NCBI GenBank assembly: GCA_945903615.1
Contig: CAMDOL010000062.1
Location: 1-8,135 of the forward strand
Origin: Rickettsia typhi
GTDB lineage: Bacteria; Pseudomonadota; Alphaproteobacteria; Rickettsiales; UBA1997
Reading direction: 5' to 3'
Length of the DNA stretch: 8,135 nt
Shown piece after piece: positions 6,271-8,135 of this stretch (the first letter of the stretch is position 1; the number at the start of each line of letters is the position of its first letter). Made by a program: the position numbers and the translations under genes. The notes below the pieces were generated by a model, which searched no databases, was not told the DNA's origin, and worked only from the letters and a program-made list of their open reading frames with translations.

Positions 6271-8135
6271 ATGACAAAATTTCAGCAAAATGGTGAGACA
6301 ATTGTCCTTGAGAATGACATAGGGAAACCGGTCAATAAAGTTCTTGAAAAAAATGATGGTCAAACCGACAAAAAAAACGATACAAAGAATGATCAGGATT
6401 ATGTACAATCTTTCAAATCTCTAATCAAATCAATTGTTCATCCAGTCACTAGGGGGATTTTAACCTCTAGTGATCCTGTTGATAGTGAAAAGTGGAAAGA
6501 GTTTCAAAAATATAAGAATGAGTTTTTGGAGCGAGCTTGTAATGATCCTAAACTTGATGCGAAATTGAAGAGTCAGTTACAAAGATTTGGCAGAGATTTG
6601 AGTTCAGGCTTGATCAGCAAAGAAGAGTTTGATGGATTGATTAAGCTAAATAAAGAGCAGGCAAAAAAAGCTGACGCTGCGCATAAGACATATAGAGACA
6701 GTCTGGAAAAAGCCGCAAAAGATGCTAATGATGCTATTTTGAAGAAGATTAAAGATGATGCAATTGAGGGCGATGATCTGAATAAATATCGCATTATCCA
6801 ACTCTTGTTACTTTGCTCGCCACTTTTGCCCATTCCAATTGCCGGAGTTATTTTTAATGCTCTCCAACCATTCTTAAGTGGCGCTTTAGATATTCCAAAT
6901 TTCTTAGGCTCGTTTTTTAGTGTTGATGGTCCATTTGGAGATTTTGCATTGCTGACCGATCAAATGGGTTTGGATGATTTAACCACAATGACCGGTGATT
7001 TATTTGGTGGTCCACTCAGTGTTGTTCAAAATTTAGTAGTGAATCCCATCACTTCACCAATTATGACTTCTGTTGGCGGTGCTTTAGCAGGCTCTCCGCT
7101 GACTGTCTTTGCTTTAGTGGCAGCTTTTGAAGTTGCGACTGATTATAATAAAAGAGAGATTGATCGCTTAACAAAATCGGCAAATATTCTCCCTGATGCT
7201 AAAAAAAGTTTTGATGCTGCTTATGAAAAGTTAAGAGCTCCAGAGGTGGAGAGATTAAAAAAACAAGCTGGTCAATATTCTGCTGCTGAAATTGCTTTAA
7301 GAAAAAATCTATTTGTTGCCGCAAAAGCTGCGGAGTGGCTGCAAGCAAAGCATAAATCTCACCCAAAATCTTGTAAAACTTTACTAGAGAATCTTTTTGG
7401 AGATAAAGCGAAGGGCTTGCTAAAGACTGACAAAAGTGGTTTGGTAGAAAATTTGATAGAAAATCTTTATAAATTAATAAATGAGGATGGCTTTAAATCA
7501 TTAATAAAACTAAGAGAGGCGGAGGATAAACCTCAGAATGCTAACTTCAATAAAGTTTTTTTTGCAGACAATGATGATGAAAAAGAATTAGCGGATTTAA
7601 AAAATCAGCAGAAGAAAGATATAGAAGTTGCAACTAAAGGCATTGACGCCGATAAAATAATTAAAGGTTTGGAAGATAATTTTTATTTTTTTGAGGCAGA
7701 CAAATTGGATATTAAACATCAATATCTTCCAGCGCAAGGCTATCAGCTTTTAAAAGAAGAGCTTGATAAAAAGCTAGCTGATTACGAGAAAAATGGTTAC
7801 CACCCTATTTGTAAAGATGCTACTCCAACTCAAATGGTAGATCGAATGATGTTGCTCGAGATTCTAAGTGCACAAAATAATCAGCATCTCTTGTTAAATG
7901 AAAGTAAAAAGCCAAATTTTGATTTTGATCAATTCTTTCAAGAACATAACATAATTGATTACGATCAATCGATGTTGCAAATCAATAACAATAAGGAAAT
8001 TAGATCAAAGCAACTAATAGTTGATAAATATTATTTGGATAATCCTGATGAGAATAATGATGAGTTTTTAGGCGATGTTGGTGCTTTGAATAAGAAGATA
8101 AAAGAAATTGAAGCAAAATATTCCGATAAAAGAGA
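6271..8135 (+). CDS. Large unrecognised protein, 3' end beyond the window
   Basis: From ATG 6271 (MTKFQQNGETIVLEND) the frame stays open for 621 codons to the window edge, which in such AT-rich DNA is strong evidence for a real gene. I recognise no family. There is no signal peptide. Residues 1-50 are polar and probably disordered, and about 70-170 is charged and helical with a Lys/Ala/Asp-rich stretch (about 128-165). Two hydrophobic stretches follow: about 173-217 (with IIQLLLLCSPLLPIPIAGVIF) and about 262-290 (MTSVGGALAGSPLTVFALVAAFEVA). They flank a Gly/Pro/Leu-rich segment, so the pair could form a membrane hairpin. After about 290 the protein is again charged and helical, without visible repeats, zinc sites or nucleotide loops. 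It begins 40 bases after coaE with no Shine-Dalgarno; an AT-rich TATAAATATAAAT lies just upstream. A secreted or membrane-acting protein is possible but is only inference. Confidence 0.85.
   Translation, partial: MTKFQQNGETIVLENDIGKPVNKVLEKNDGQTDKKNDTKNDQDYVQSFKSLIKSIVHPVTRGILTSSDPVDSEKWKEFQKYKNEFLERACNDPKLDAKLKSQLQRFGRDLSSGLISKEEFDGLIKLNKEQAKKADAAHKTYRDSLEKAAKDANDAILKKIKDDAIEGDDLNKYRIIQLLLLCSPLLPIPIAGVIFNALQPFLSGALDIPNFLGSFFSVDGPFGDFALLTDQMGLDDLTTMTGDLFGGPLSVVQNLVVNPITSPIMTSVGGALAGSPLTVFALVAAFEVATDYNKREIDRLTKSANILPDAKKSFDAAYEKLRAPEVERLKKQAGQYSAAEIALRKNLFVAAKAAEWLQAKHKSHPKSCKTLLENLFGDKAKGLLKTDKSGLVENLIENLYKLINEDGFKSLIKLREAEDKPQNANFNKVFFADNDDEKELADLKNQQKKDIEVATKGIDADKIIKGLEDNFYFFEADKLDIKHQYLPAQGYQLLKEELDKKLADYEKNGYHPICKDATPTQMVDRMMLLEILSAQNNQHLLLNESKKPNFDFDQFFQEHNIIDYDQSMLQINNNKEIRSKQLIVDKYYLDNPDENNDEFLGDVGALNKKIKEIEAKYSDKR

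Noticed and set aside
6573..6833. Minus-strand frame of 86 codons opposite the large unknown protein
   Set aside because: The plus-strand frame is open for over 620 codons with consistent protein-like composition; the opposite frame is Ser/Leu-rich antisense of charged helices.
1..8135. CRISPR array, insertion sequence or toxin-antitoxin pair
   Set aside because: I looked for regularly spaced repeats, transposase motifs and paired small genes and found none; the palindrome at 114-257 has no spacers and no coding capacity.

Overview
This window is AT-rich DNA from a bacterium, most likely a low-GC alphaproteobacterium (Rickettsiales-like or another streamlined lineage). The evidence is the AT-biased codon use, an HU gene followed by tRNA-Val and tRNA-Asp (an order I recall from alphaproteobacteria), a CCA tail encoded in both tRNA genes, and start codons that mostly lack a Shine-Dalgarno sequence. 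The lineage is an inference, because no rRNA or strong marker is present.

Left part (1-1772, features on the minus strand). Positions 1-113 hold no gene I can support. Positions 114-257 form a nested palindromic element whose inner hairpin looks like a bidirectional terminator. Then come tRNA-Asp(GTC) and tRNA-Val(TAC), read leftwards from a well-formed promoter at 620-648. Next is HU (hup), which has its own terminator, and then a 5-formyltetrahydrofolate cyclo-ligase gene.

Right part (1840-8135, all plus strand). Five genes run in one direction with very tight junctions: thiG (thiazole synthase), rmuC (nuclease-fold DNA recombination protein), a phosphomannomutase/phosphoglucomutase gene, coaE (dephospho-CoA kinase), and a long reading frame starting at 6271 that is still open at the window edge. 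thiG/rmuC and the mutase/coaE pair overlap, so these four probably form one operon. They do not make one pathway; they look like a housekeeping operon of cofactor synthesis (thiamin thiazole, CoA), sugar-phosphate metabolism and DNA maintenance.

The two least explained items are the large unrecognised protein at the right end (at least 621 residues, highly charged, with two hydrophobic stretches) and the 144-bp nested palindrome at the left end. I do not see a clear new biological system. Most of the window is ordinary core genome.
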